A stretch of DNA of 64,000 bases, taken from Gnetum montanum (taxonomy: Eukaryota > Streptophyta > Gnetopsida > Gnetales > Gnetaceae). The position numbers and the translations under genes were made by a program. This document shows positions 33,445-45,825 of this stretch, one piece after another. Under the pieces are notes generated by a model that saw only the letters and a list, made by a program, of their open reading frames with translations, did not search any database and had not been told where the DNA came from. The stretch is taken from the NCBI GenBank assembly GCA_015680685.1, contig MNCI01024020.1, positions 44,149-108,148 of the forward strand. Reading direction: 5' to 3'. Position 1 is the first letter of the stretch. Each line of letters opens with the position of its first letter.

Positions 33445-35572
33445 TGTGATGCTAGGTTTTGATGATAAATGATCATGACTTTAGGTTATGATACCCTCAT
33501 GAACTGGTTGTAGTTGAGATTTGCATAGGAATATAAGTTGTGCTTTAGTTGTGCCATGGTCACACTAGTAGCTATAAGATTTTTTTAATAATTCCTCAAC
33601 TATTGTAGGGCTATGGTAGGATTATGACCTCAAAATAGATAATCAAAAGATGCAACATTCTTGCTATAAGATCATGTCAATTTCTGTCCATATTTTTTTC
33701 ATAGATTTAGATCACAAAGTGAGTTGTTGTGGATCCAAGATTAGCTTGCAAAGATGACTGAGCAGTCATGTAAAATGCACCAAGGTCATAATCTAGCAAA
33801 AACTAAGAAATGCAAGGGAAGCACGAGTCATGCTAGGGTCATGACCAATGCAAGGGAAATAATAAATAATTACTGTTGATCATAGTACAATAAACAGATG
33901 ATTCAGGGACATAAGATAGACCAAGTAGGTCTTATATTTAACCTATTCATTGATGATGTTCATGGTGAAGGATTAGTTACTTTGTTATTTCTCACATGTA
34001 ATGATTATGTTTGTTATCATGGTTATGTTTATGAGCTAAATGAATGAGTTGGTTATGTGTTGATCTACATTGTATATGGTCTTGATAAGATGTATAGTTA
34101 AGATTATGATATAAGGTTATGAGGATTTATCATGTGGCTAGTTATTATGTTGTGGATATTATAAGCTATGTATGGGATGATACATGAAACACTAGTTGCT
34201 TATGATCATTATTTAGATATTATGTGCCATGTTTGTAATGATATTAACAATTCATGTTTATGTGTTTGTGTTTATGTGGTAGTGAAGTTGACATGAGAGT
34301 ATGGACTAGTTAGTGATGTGACATCTTAGAAGAGTTGGAATAATTCCACTATGATGCATTAGTGACACTCCTATATTAGCACTCAAGAAGAGAGTAGAAG
34401 AGTAAAGGTTGGGCCTATGATTGATACAAGACCTTGGGGCATTTTTTCATGCATAGTACTACCCTCTAAAAGGTTAGAGGTGTGGGGTTGTAGATAAGGT
34501 AGTAGGCACTAGTATTGGAAGTGAATTAAGTAATTGCAAAATTAATAAAGAATCTATAGAAAATTATAGTAACTTAAGTACTCATTTCCATTATATCATG
34601 CTTATAGTAATTGTGGATGTGTTAGCTACTACAAGAGCTAAGTGATTATGTTATGCACTGTGGAATTATGATTTCTTAGGATACTAGTTAGCATGTTACA
34701 TTTTTGTATTTGTGATAGTATTTGATGTTATATAATAGATCCATGAACGTGTTTTTTTTATGTAGGTATGACTATAATAATTAGTCTTGATATGCTATGA
34801 TGGTGCATTATGCATGATGTTTAGGTGTTGATGAGGATAGCTAGTATGATAGGTTTTTTATATAAGGGTTTAGTACTATGGGTGGTGCATTGAATGTAAT
34901 TATGATTATTTGACATGATATGCTTAGTATTTTTTTAGATTTGTTAGCCTTATTGCAGGTTTCTCGGTATACCTCACACCTCTTCTTCAACATAACATCA
35001 AACTTCCTATTCATAGAAGATGAGTAAATGCTTCCACTTAGTCTTGTATTGATTTCATTTATATGCAAGCAATAGATTTGAATAGGATACTAATGAGCCC
35101 CATGAAAATGATAGAGGACTTGGTTCATGTTATTATTTATATTCATATATATCTTTGTTAGTGAGATGAACTTATTTTTTTATGGTACTAGCTTAGATAG
35201 TTCATGAGCTATGATATTTTTGTATAGAACATATGATGTACATATTAATAGGATCTATGTTGGATGTATTGACTACTATTATGTGATATGCATACATATC
35301 TAATGGATAGTTTGGTATCTATGCTTAATAGATGGCTTGATGATATGCTATTATGATGATGAACTATATCATGATATAAATTTATACTAGCATTGGTTAA
35401 CTCTATTATCTCATACTTTGGTCTAGTTTCACATGAGATTTTTATTGAGTGGTTTATGATTTTCACTATGTTTATGCATTCCACTTATGTGTCTTGTGTG
35501 CTTTGACTCTAACATACATTACAATTTGGTTCATTTCTATGCTTGGCTTGATTTGGATGGCAAGATGTTACA
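33445..35572 (+). repeat. Probable chromovirus 5' LTR
   Basis: The end is placed at GGCAAGATGTTACA because a primer-site-like TAGTAGCATTGAAGATAC follows (TGGTATCAGAGCC type) and gag comes downstream on the same strand. The start is placed at TGTGATGC, the usual kind of terminus in Tekay/Del-type LTRs, next to the copia-2 fragment. A length of 2.1 kb fits that group, but no partner LTR is in the window. Short open stretches inside are not genes. Confidence 0.5.
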
Positions 35573-38009
35573 TAGTAGCATTGAAGATACTTACTTTGAT
35601 TGAGATAGGATGTGTGGTACTTACCTATGTGATTGTAGGTATAAAGTATGTTATGAAGGTAGAGATTAGGTGGTAGAGGTCATCCCACTAATAAGACTCA
35701 TGTATGTCTAAGTACATAGGCTAAGACAATGGTAGTTAGTTAGGGATAGTTAGTGAGTACAAGGCCAATGATGTATAGATGAACATTTTTTGGATAGATG
35801 ATGCATCTACTTCAAGAGTTTATGACTAGGATAGGTACTACTTCACCTCCTCTTATAGTCATTAGGAAGGTTGAAGTGGTGGATAGTTGCCAAAAAAATT
35901 AATAGTGGTAGTGGTAATGATGCAAATGCTAGGCATAATAGGAAGATAACCAAATAGTCTATTAATAGAAAGATGGTTGAGTGGTTCCACAAATAGGTTC
36001 TTCTTACATTCTTAGGTATAGAGGATCCCACTACAATAATAGAGTATCTAGAGGAGCTAAGAAATACATTTGATTTGAAGAATATACTTCAACATAATAG
36101 AAAACATTAGTAGCTTATTAATTAAAAAATACTACTAAATGTTGGTAGAGGTATGAGAAGTAGATTAAAGGTTGGGTAAGACAAGAGGTTTCATGGATAG
36201 ATTTCATATTTTTCTTAAATTATAGATACATTTCTACCTAGTATGTCTAGGTCAAGAAGGAGTTCGATAGATTATATTAGGGTAGTTGATCTAAGAGAGA
36301 GTATGATGTTCAATTTGTAGAACTTAGTATCTATCTGACCAAGCCAATGGGGTGAATAAATCTTTTAGAGACCTTTCCCAATCTTGAAGTATCATCTCTT
36401 ATCTCTTCAGGTCACTTCTTATGATGATGTATGTAAGGTAGTCATAGATTTGAAGAGAAATCTAATTCAGGATGTAGTTTGAGAGGGACATAGGTAGAGA
36501 TAGAAGAGAGGATAATTATTTAGAGGGATATATAGTTCTTTCAAATAGGATCAAGAAGAATATGATCATAATAGATAGGATGATGGCCAACAGCAGCTAG
36601 TAGCTAGTAATGCTACTCATCCTATAGGATATGAAGCCCTACTTATGTATTATAGATGTGGATAGTCTCATCATATCTTGAGGAATTCTCTAAATTTTTA
36701 TACATGTGGATAGTTAGAACATCAGGCTAGAGAGTACTTGAAGTAGACATGGGATTATGAATTAGTGAGTGGATGTGAAGCTCTCCCTTAACAAGCTAGT
36801 AACACAAGATAGAGAGCCCAACGTTAGCATTATGTTCTAATGGACTAGGCATTAGATGTGTAGTCCAACATAGTTATGGTAATAGAAAGTATGATCTTAG
36901 ACCTTCAGGTATCAATTTTATGTTATCCTTGTACTAGTCATTCATTTGTTAGCCTTAGTATCATATCTCATGTATCTCTCCCATGTTATGATCTTCATCC
37001 AAGGTATCTCTCCCATGTCATGAGTAAATTGGTTATTTGGATATATACCAATGATATTATAGGATAGATAGTGGAATAGTGATTTATATGTAATGAATAT
37101 TGGTTAGTGTGGTGTCATCTTGGACATGGAATAACTATCATAATTCAATGTCAAGTTGGAATATTAGTAAAAACATTAGGATTATAGATAGATAATTGTG
37201 AGTAGATAGAAAATTAGACTATATCTAGATCAATTTTCTTAGATTTGATGTCATCCAAAGTAGTTTGAAAGTTGTTTCAAAAGAGGCATAGCTATTGCAT
37301 GGCGTTAGTGTACCATGTAGAAGTAGTAGAGTTAGATTAGGTCATGTAGTTTAAAAGTTTCTAGATGTGTTTTATAATAAGTTGCTTGGTTTTCCATCCA
37401 AGAAAGAGGTAGAATTTAAAAATTGATTCTTATCGAAGTACAGAGTCTATCTTGAAGCTCTTCATAGGCTATCACTAGTTAAGTTGGTTAAGGTGAAGGT
37501 CTAGTTATAAGAGCTAAAGAATAAGGGCTTAATTCATTTTAGTACTTCTTCATGAGGTTCTTCCATGTTATTGGTGTGGAAGAAGGATTGAAGTATGTAG
37601 TTATGTACTAATAAAAGAAGCTTAATTAGATACTAGTGAAGAATAAAAGTCCTATTTTAGGCATTGATGACTTATTTAATAAAATTTAGGAAGCTCATGT
37701 ATTCTTAAAATTGATCTTAAGCTTGGGTATTATTAGGTTAGAGTCAGAGAGTAAGATGTACCAAAGATAGTATTTAGGATTACATATGATCATTACAAGT
37801 TCTTGATGCTTCTACTTAGGTTAATGATTACTTTAAAAGTGTTTATGTAATTGACACACAATGTGATGCAACCATTCCTTTATTATTTTGTAAGAGTTTT
37901 TATTGATGATATTTTGGTATATTTTTCAAATAAGTAAAGGCAAGCAAGACACTTACTAATGGTTTTGTAGATATTATAGTAGTATCAATTGTAGGTGTAG
38001 TAATCCAAG
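35573..38009 (+). pseudogene. Chromovirus gag-pol 5' part (gag, protease, RT)
   Basis: Gag-like sequence has DPTTIIEYLEELRNTFDL (36028 on). A double zinc-knuckle trace (YYRCGQSHHILR and FYTCGQLEHQARE-like, about 36655-36740) follows. A protease remnant is THSFVSLSIISH-like (36925-36975). RT fragments include ELKNKGLIHFSTS (37507 on) and VRVFIDDILVYFSN (37890-37932), with catalytic FIDD kept. The sequence breaks off at 38009 where El3 is inserted. Many stops and frameshifts. It belongs to Ty3/gypsy with an initiator-Met-type primer site. Confidence 0.75.
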
Positions 38010-38900
38010 TAATAAGTCACATTTTTTGGGTTATGTTGACGAGGCCTTATTGCTAGAGCCCCATTGACACAACCCTATTGACACACTTGCATCAACATGG
38101 CACTTGATGTGTTGATGTGGCCTCGTCAACGCAATGTCTATTGTTTCCTATAAATAGATGCTCAGTTGCTATGTTTATGGAATCTTTGTCATAGTTGTAG
38201 AGGAGCTTTTGCAGTTTTATCATTTGAAAGTAGGAATATTTTTCTAAGTGCCCACAGTAGGAGTCAAAGAGTGTAGGGATCTTTATTCAAGTATTATTGT
38301 ACTTGAGCATAACAATAAAGATGATCTTTCTAATAAACTTGGTAGCATTTCAAGATAGATTAATTGTTTAGTTATGCATGTAGTGTTTTATGCAATTTTA
38401 TTTAATGATTTAAGTAATTAAATAATTAATTAAGCTAGATTAAATAGTGATTAATTACACATAGAAGTGCGACCACTTTGAGCATATGCTTGATGCTTGG
38501 TAATCCTATTAATGCTTAATGTTTGGTAACCTAGTAGCGTTAAACATGTTCAATATGTGTACAGAAAGTGGAAATAGATGCTTATGTTAGAATTAGTTAG
38601 GTGTAGTTAGTTAGATTAAATTAGCAATTTAATTATGTTATTTTATACATTATTTTTTACCCTTAGGTAACTTAAAACATAAAACATAAAAAAATGATAA
38701 AAATCATATGCCTTAGTTGTACTTAACCATACCTTTGCATTTCACAAGTGTAATTGGGAAGATAATGATTATAGGGGTTCATTTCACTTCCTAGAGACCA
38801 TTGTACTTAGAAGGCTATAAGTCCACAAAATTCAACTAGATCATGCATGAATGCTTAGTGATTTGTATGCTTGGGTGTAGGGTCTACTCATTGCTCATCA
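38010..38900 (+). repeat. El3 5' LTR
   Basis: 891 bp, from TAATAAGTCAC (mutated TGATGAGTC) to TTGCTCATCA. Boxes of TTGAC/GTCAA type occur at 38034-38135 and the TATA box CTATAAATAG at 38148-38157. It is the closest relative of the El1 LTRs. Confidence 0.85.
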
Positions 38901-39055
38901 TTTGTGCCATTATCAAGAAGTTGTAGTTTGATATGTGCACTATCAAGGACTTAGTGAATATTATTTAAGTTCATTGGAATAAATCCTAAGGTTATAATTA
39001 TTCAAAAATAATTATAATTATAATTTAAGAATACTTAATTTTTCTTTAATCTAAA

Positions 39056-40938
39056 ATGTCTTCTTCTCATAAGAATGATGAATCAAAACTGCTAGTGCCC
39101 CAAGAATTCAAAGTCGTGTACACTCATCCAGATGAATTTGCACCTGATTTCACCTTCATCCTGCATTAGGATGAGTAGCTGTGGTGGAGAAATATAGACG
39201 GTAACATTGTGTTGCCTCTTGAATGATCTATTCTTGGGATACTACTCCAAACTCTTAAGAGGTTGTGCATACAAGACCTCCATGATGAATACATCATGTA
39301 GGACCATGACTATTGGGACTACCATCCCATAAAAATGCAACACAAATAAGATCAGCACTAGGAGAAGTGTCATAAAGCTAAAAATGGGAAATGGTTCACT
39401 AACCCCTTATTCCTATTAAACCAAGATGATAATGAGGATCCTACCTTTGGAAGTTCTCAACATGAAGATCTCATCTCTTGACTTTAGTGAAAGGGATTTA
39501 AACCCAAATTTGCAATCCACTATCAAAAATCTAGGTTTAGGAAAAAGTTGGAGTCAAGGTAGGGGCTTGGGCAAGCATCATGATGATAGAAAACATGATG
39601 ATCATGGACATGACAAGAGGAGAGGAGGTGTAAAAGACCATGATGGTGATATTCCTCCTCCCTCTTCATCCTCTTTATTTGCATCCTCTTCTTCCTCCTC
39701 TAAATTTGATCAAAACGGCAGGGGAAAAAACTATGATGAAGATGACCAATGGGATAATGATCGTAGGCCCCACCATGAACAAAGGGGTAGCATGAGACAT
39801 CATAGGAATCATCAAAATCATGATGATAATGAACCCATGTTGGAAACTTGAAGCACATTGAAAATTGTAAAGGTAGTCAAAATTCCAACCAGGCATGTGA
39901 AAGGTAGCAAAATCAAGTGATTAGATATGAATAATATTCATAGATTTGAGGGGGGCTATAACTCAAATCCACAAATCCGTCCTCAAGCCTTTCACGATGC
40001 TTGTGCCTTCTAGAACATAGAAAATGACTAGCAAAAACCCAACCTGTTCCCCAAGATACTCATAAAAGAACTAAAAAGTTGGTACCACACCTTAGAGCCA
40101 AAATCAATTCATAGATAGAGTACAATATTTGAGTTGTTTAATTAAAAATATCATATGTACTCTAGAGTGTCAAATTGAGAAAGCAAATCCAAGATTGGTG
40201 ACAAGAAATACATGAACCCTTGGAGGTAGCCATGGGCAAGTATTATTTCCTTTTGCATAGATGTCTTGGCCATGGTTATTCACAATGAGAGTAGCTTCGC
40301 CATATCATAGATGGGCTTAAATAAGAAACAAGGAAAACTCTTAGGATCTATGGCTAAGAGAGTATATTATAACTAAGAGTACATTAGATTCAAAGGCTAA
40401 TTGAGCAGGTTGCAAAAGAGGAAGGAGGGTTGAGAAAATGAAAAAGTGCTTAAGAGTATAATTGGGATCCTTCCATCAAAAAAAGGAAGGTCCAATTATA
40501 TGAAAATGATGGGGAGGTACCACTTGATGTAGTGGTGAAGAAAAAGGCCTTACTAATTCAAAAATATATGTCTAAAATTTTAGCTAAAGTTGACAAAATG
40601 TGAAAATCCTTGGATGAAAAATTTTAAACTACTCTAAAAATTATAGAAGAATCCAAAGAACAAGGTAGTGATCTCAACCATAGGAGAAGAAAAGAAGCTA
40701 AACATTCCTACCAAAGGGGTGAGGGCAAGGCTGTGGTAGTGGAAGAGGTTGTGAAGTGAAAATTATATGATGATGATGGGTGTGATATCTACAAATATGA
40801 ACATCCCAAGGGATGTTGCCCTGTTGTGTCACACTTACAGGAATTTGGGGTGTATGCTTTGAATCCTAGACTATCATGAAGGTAAACATTCAAAAGGTTG
40901 CCTTATCCTCAAGGAAACCCAAGGTAGTTCCACCACCA
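39056..40938 (+). pseudogene. El3 gag
   Basis: The start ATG at 39056 gives MSSSHKNDESKLL, then FKVVYTHPDEFAPDFTFIL. An Asp/His/Gly-rich middle (39510-39830) follows. Next are NEPMLET, FEGGYNSNP, AFHDAC and a decayed capsid core with EPLEVAMGKYYFLLHRCLGH. Near 40785 the knuckle-like CDIYKYEHPKGCCPVVSHL and YALNPRL end it. Layout and ends match El1 and El4. TAG stops are common. The best open piece is 39426-39851. Confidence 0.8.
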
Positions 40939-40940
40939 AC

Positions 40941-41448
40941 AATTGAAACATAGGATTTTAGAAGTATTTCTCACTTGATCCTTTCCTTTGAAGTTCTTCT
41001 TGAAAATTTTTCCTCTCACTTCTCTATTATTCTTACCTTAAATTTATTCTTTGAAATTACCCTTCTCATTTGCTTCTTTCTCTCCTTTAGATTCTTTGAA
41101 GTCTTTGCCCTTAGAAGGTTTAGAACTACTATTGAAGCCAAAATGTTTCTTCTCGACCTTAAGAGCTAAATTAAAGGCTTCATCCAATGTTTAAAGCTCA
41201 TAAAATATAAGCTCTTATTAATACTTCTTCTTCAATCCATCTTGGAAATTAAAATATTGTTCATACTCATCCTAATTGACTCTAGCCTATTGGAAGGATT
41301 TGCAAAAATTTATGTAAAATTCTTTAAAATTTTTTGCCTCCTTATCTTACATATTTTATTCCTTAAGTGGATTTTTATCTATCTTGGGTCTTTTCAAATC
41401 TTTCCTTAAGGATGAATTACATAAGATTTTAATCCTTGATAGGAGCAC
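40941..41448 (-). pseudogene. Gypsy gag fragment, C-terminal half
   Basis: The minus strand reads TLDEAFNLALKVEKKHFGF, a Lys/Glu-rich stretch and KILCFN, i.e. the segment before a CCHC knuckle of a chromovirus-like gag. It is sandwiched between the El3 break and the El4 5' LTR. It lies in the opposite direction to the chromovirus at 35573 and so comes from another element. Confidence 0.7.
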
Positions 41449-42260
41449 TAATGAATAGCCTTTAGTCCACTATGTCAATGCACCAACATTGATGTAGTAG
41501 CATCAATGTACGATCAACTATGTTAATACTTTAGTCTTGACACAAAAACAATAAATACCTAGATAAATGCATACCCCAACCACATTTATTGTATAATTTT
41601 TATCATATTTGTAGTGAAGCTTTTGTAATTGGTTTTCATATAAGTTAAAATTTGTTACTGAGTGCTTGTAGTATGAACTTAAATTGATTAACTGAAATCT
41701 TATTCAAGTGATCATGTACTTGGACATTTTTTTCATGAATGATAATAAGATTAAGATCAATTTACCTTCATCACAACACTTATCTTATTTTAATCCTTTT
41801 TTAATTTTAATTTCTTATTCCTTTAATTCACATGCACTAAGTTAATTATTTATATTTTATCATACCATAGTTCTAGTATAGTAATCCCACTAATGCTCTT
41901 ACTTGGCTCACCTAGCATTAAGTACTTGATAACCCAATGGTGATTGCATGAGTTTGGAGTGTGTATGAAAAACTAGAAAAAAATACTCATCATATATGAT
42001 AGCTTAGCTCTAATTTTTACATTAGCTTAATTTAGAATTAATTTTGATATTTTAATAATATTGTAATATGACATTACAACATGAAAATCATATGTCTTAG
42101 TTATACTTAACCACATGCACTAAAAACCATACAAGTGCAATTGGAAAGAAACTAACCCATGATTGAATGTTTAGCTATCTAGTCCATAGATTACAATCAT
42201 GTTACTTTCGTACGCTAATGATTTATACAGTTGAATATTGGAACTACTTACTACTCATCA
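41449..42260 (+). repeat. El4 5' LTR
   Basis: 812 bp. It starts TAATGAATAGCC, the counterpart of TGATGAAGAGTC at 48609, and ends CTACTCATCA. The primer site after it (TTAGTATTATTATTGGGCAC) fits the tRNA-Asp site once C-to-T and G-to-A changes are allowed. Confidence 0.8.
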
Positions 42261-42419
42261 TTAGTATTATTATTGGGCACTGTTGCTAGTGATTAGATAG
42301 TTAGAATCATATATGATTGTTATTAGAACTAAAAGACCTATCATCTAGAAAATAATAATATTTTATTTTATTCAAATACACAAATAATAATTACAAATAT
42401 CTTCTTCTCATAGGGTTAA

Positions 42420-44385
42420 TTCCCCACGTACTAATAATACTATAAGTGAACATGACAGAACCACTAAAAGTAGAGATGATGTGTTTTAGTAAGTTAAAGT
42501 TATCTACCAACATCTAAATCATTACTGTTCAGACTTTACCTTCATTCTTTACTAGGATTACTACATCCAATGGAGGGACGTAAAAGGCAATATTATGTTA
42601 TCACTTGATTTTTTAGTTGCATCGATGCTTATGATAGCCTTGATCAACATTAGACTTAAAGCAGTTATCATTAAGTATAGGATGATTGATGAGATGTATA
42701 AGCACTATTAGCCCATCGAAGTCCAACTTCATAAGGATCATTTCATGTAAGCGTGTCATGAAGCAATAAAGAAAAATGGAGCAATAATCCCATTGAAATT
42801 ATAGTCTAAGAAGAATTACACTAATTATCATTCAAGCAAATCCAATTATCAGAATTCTCCCATATTAAATGTAGATGTCATGAAAAATCCATGTTTGTCT
42901 TCATTCTTGGTGAGCAACTACAAAATAGGAAGAATCAAATATAACACAAGAAGGACCACCAAGTCTAGGTCATCTAGTAGGTCATCCAAAGATAACTATC
43001 TGAGTCATAAAATAAGAGCAAGCTAGCATGGTCCTTGTAGCTTTCCATCATTTTCATTATCCTCATCATCAAGCTTTGAGGAGGATGAGTATGGATAGGG
43101 AAGAAGGGGTAATAAAAAATAACTGTGGAAATTAATAAAAATATAATCACATAAGTAAAGGTAGAGATGATGGACATGATTAAAAACTAGGCCATATACA
43201 GAAAAAAATTCATAGCAAAAACATTGGAGGAGACACGGGCATGATAAGGACCATAATGAATGAGATGACTATGATGAACCCTTGCTTGCTACAAGAAATA
43301 TCATCAATATCAATGAGGTAGTGTATATTCCTACAAGAAATCTAAGGAATAGTTGACTTAAATGACTAGAGATAAATAATATTCCTAAGCTTAAAGGAAG
43401 ATACAGTGTTGATTTGTAGTATTACTTGCAAGTTTTTCACGATGCTTGTATCTTACAAAACATAGAAATAGAATGGTAGAAGATAAATTTATTTCCAGGA
43501 ATACCTATCAAGGACGTAAAAGCTAGTACATGTCATTGGAGTTAGAATCTATTAGATGATGGAGTATAATGTTGGAGTTATTCAATGAAAAATATCCAAC
43601 ATACTTCAAAGTATCTAACTTGAGGAAGTAGATTCAAGGATGAAAACAAAGTAATCCTGATTTCTCTTATATAACCTTGGATAAATACTATTCTCTACTA
43701 CATAGATTATTGAATTATGACTTCTCTCAATGAGAATAGTTGAGGCACATCATAGATGGGTTAGAAACAAAACTAGAGAGGTTCTTAGGGTCTATGCCTA
43801 AGGAAGACTTTCAAAAATGAGAACTTGTTAATTCAATGATTGATCAATTAAGTAGTAAAGAAGGAATGTGAACTTCATAAATGGAAAACCACTAAAGAAT
43901 ACAATGGGGATCCATCTATTCATAAAAGAAGTTTCATCTCTATGAACCAATAGAGGAGACACTATTAAAAGAAGTGGTCTAGTGGAAATCCTTGCTTATC
44001 CAAAAATTTGTTACTGAAGTGTCAACTAAGATTAAAAAATTATGAGATTCTATTAATAAAAAGTTCAAACCAACATTGAATATACTATAGAAAAAACTAT
44101 AGCAATTATGATAAAAGGATAAAGATGAAAAGAAGAAGGATATCAGCAGGGATTACTATTAGTATAAGGAAAAAGCAACTATGATGAAGGAGGTTGTAAA
44201 CTTAGATTCAAATGATGATGATTGTAACATCTATCAGTATGAACATCCTAAGGGTTTTTTCCCTGTGATGTCACACCTTAAAGAATCTAGATGTTATGTC
44301 TTAAATCTAAAATTCATCAAAAGGAAAGTACCTACAATTATTTCTTACCTTCAAGGAAACTATATGCAATTCTATCATCAATAAT
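42420..44385 (+). pseudogene. El4 gag
   Basis: Fragments in order: VKVIYQHLNHYCSDFTFIL, WRDVKGNIMLSLD, DEPLLATRNIININEV (around 43275), VFHDACILQNIE and KINLFPGIPIKDVKA. The knuckle-like CNIYQYEHPKGFFPVMSHLK, YVLNLKF lies at 44225-44320. The same blocks define gag of El1, El2 and El3. Stops and frame changes are frequent. Confidence 0.75.
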
Positions 44386-45123
44386 AGTACTATCCTAGTG
44401 GAGCTTGACCTCAACCTTAGGGATACTATTAATAGGAGTGGTAAAATCCACAGTTGTGGGTGATGCCATCACATACATAGTAATATTCCTACAAGTAACA
44501 AATTCCTATGGATAGTATGTCTAATAGCCTATGGCCCCAAGGCTCTATCATCCATGGGTCTACTCACCATTACTATCCTCTAGAATTTCATAGATTAAGT
44601 CTTCATATTATACTCTTCATCCTCACCAGTACTCTCAACCTTATTCTTTTAATCTTTTACCACCTAATTAGGCCATGCAAGCTTTATAATTACAATAACA
44701 GAATGCTACCAAAGATATGAACATGTAGGTTTATGATAGCTCTAGAGATTCTAAGTGTAAGCCTTAGAAGTATTCATTTTCAAACCTTAAAGTTAACCTA
44801 AACCACTACAAGCATCTATGACTATAAACCCCATACCTACATCCTCCTAAATCATTCAAGATCTAACTTCAAAACAAAATGTCAATGCATAAATTGTCAT
44901 ATTAACTCATGATCCTGTAGATTGGATAAAAGTAGGAAACCTTCCTATGAAAAGAACTAATTGTGGAAGTCCCTTCATTTATTTGCAACTTGTAGGAAAT
45001 GCTTAATGAAAGGCTCTATTAGACTCAAATTCTAGAGTAAACTTGATATATCAAGAGATGTACAAAGCCTAGAACCTACTTCCATTAAAGAAGTGTAACA
45101 TTAGATTAGAGTTTGTAAACCAA

Positions 45124-45366
45124 ATTATAAATATGTCTTTGAAATTAGTAGAAGACATTGTGAATATCATAAGTGGATGGTTATATCCTACAGATTTCAT
45201 TGTGATTTATGTGGTCAACTACAAGGGGAGATTTTCCATCATTATGGGAAGAGCTTATTTTAGTAATATGAATGTTAAGCTAGGGATCAAAGACATATCC
45301 TTGGATATGTTTAGTAAAATGAGCATAAAGTCATTAAGAAGAACATGTTTCATGCATCACATGTAA
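45124..45366 (+). pseudogene. El4 protease remnant
   Basis: LVEDIVNIISGWLYPTDFIV and IIMGRAYFSNMNVKLGI align by eye with the El1 protease end (SYPIDFLVIKV, IIMERSWLITINAQISI). The active-site DLG segment upstream is not readable. Beyond 45366 the sequence passes into ORF3 without RT. Confidence 0.7.
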
Positions 45367-45825
45367 TGAAAAAGGGTGCAACTACATGAAAAAAGGTTGT
45401 ACCATTAGTTAGAGTAGTATATGTGAAGAAAAAATTTGTGTTGAAAAATGATTGTATACAATAGCCACAAAGTAAGGCATCCACTAGCTAATAATAGGTG
45501 AAATTTGTAAATCCATAATATGCATGGAATCAATAGAAATACTCACCATCTCATATCTTGAGGAGTTTAATATGATGGAGGACATGAAGTAATAACTCTT
45601 TTAAGCAGCACATGCATAATAATACAAGGATATTGATTGGGATTAGGCAGAGATTCTAGAAAAAACTATGCTAGAACCAATAGAGCTAGCAATAATACCA
45701 AGATTACTAGAATATATTTTTCTTTATAATAGAAGGTTCATGCTAATTTTCCATGGCAAAGATAGGGCAATCTAGATAGGATGAGGTCCTAAGAACCAAG
45801 CCAAACTTGAAGACCACTATCATGG
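45367..45825 (+). other. El4 junction between protease remnant and ORF3
   Basis: About 460 bases with no RT, RNase H or integrase motif. The deletion that removed pol must lie in or near this stretch; the exact breakpoint cannot be placed by eye. Confidence 0.45.

Larger units (their letters stand above)
38010..40940 (+). mobile_element. El3, truncated Athila-like element (5' LTR and gag)
   Basis: The 5' LTR 38010-38900 is followed by the decayed primer site TTTGTGCCATTATCAAGAAG (38901-38920) and gag. Homology with El1 continues to CAAGGTAGTTCCACCACCA (40938) and then stops within a few bases at an unrelated minus-strand gag scrap. No pol, ORF3 or 3' LTR is present. Confidence 0.85.

Noticed and set aside
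34841-35676. Several 75-80 codon open frames around 34841-35676
   Set aside because: They are inside the probable chromovirus LTR, on both strands, without any motif; expected by chance in AT-rich DNA.
38034-38135. TTGAC boxes as W-boxes for WRKY factors
   Set aside because: TTGAC is the W-box core, but the boxes are part of palindromic units whose core changes between elements; a specific factor cannot be named from this.
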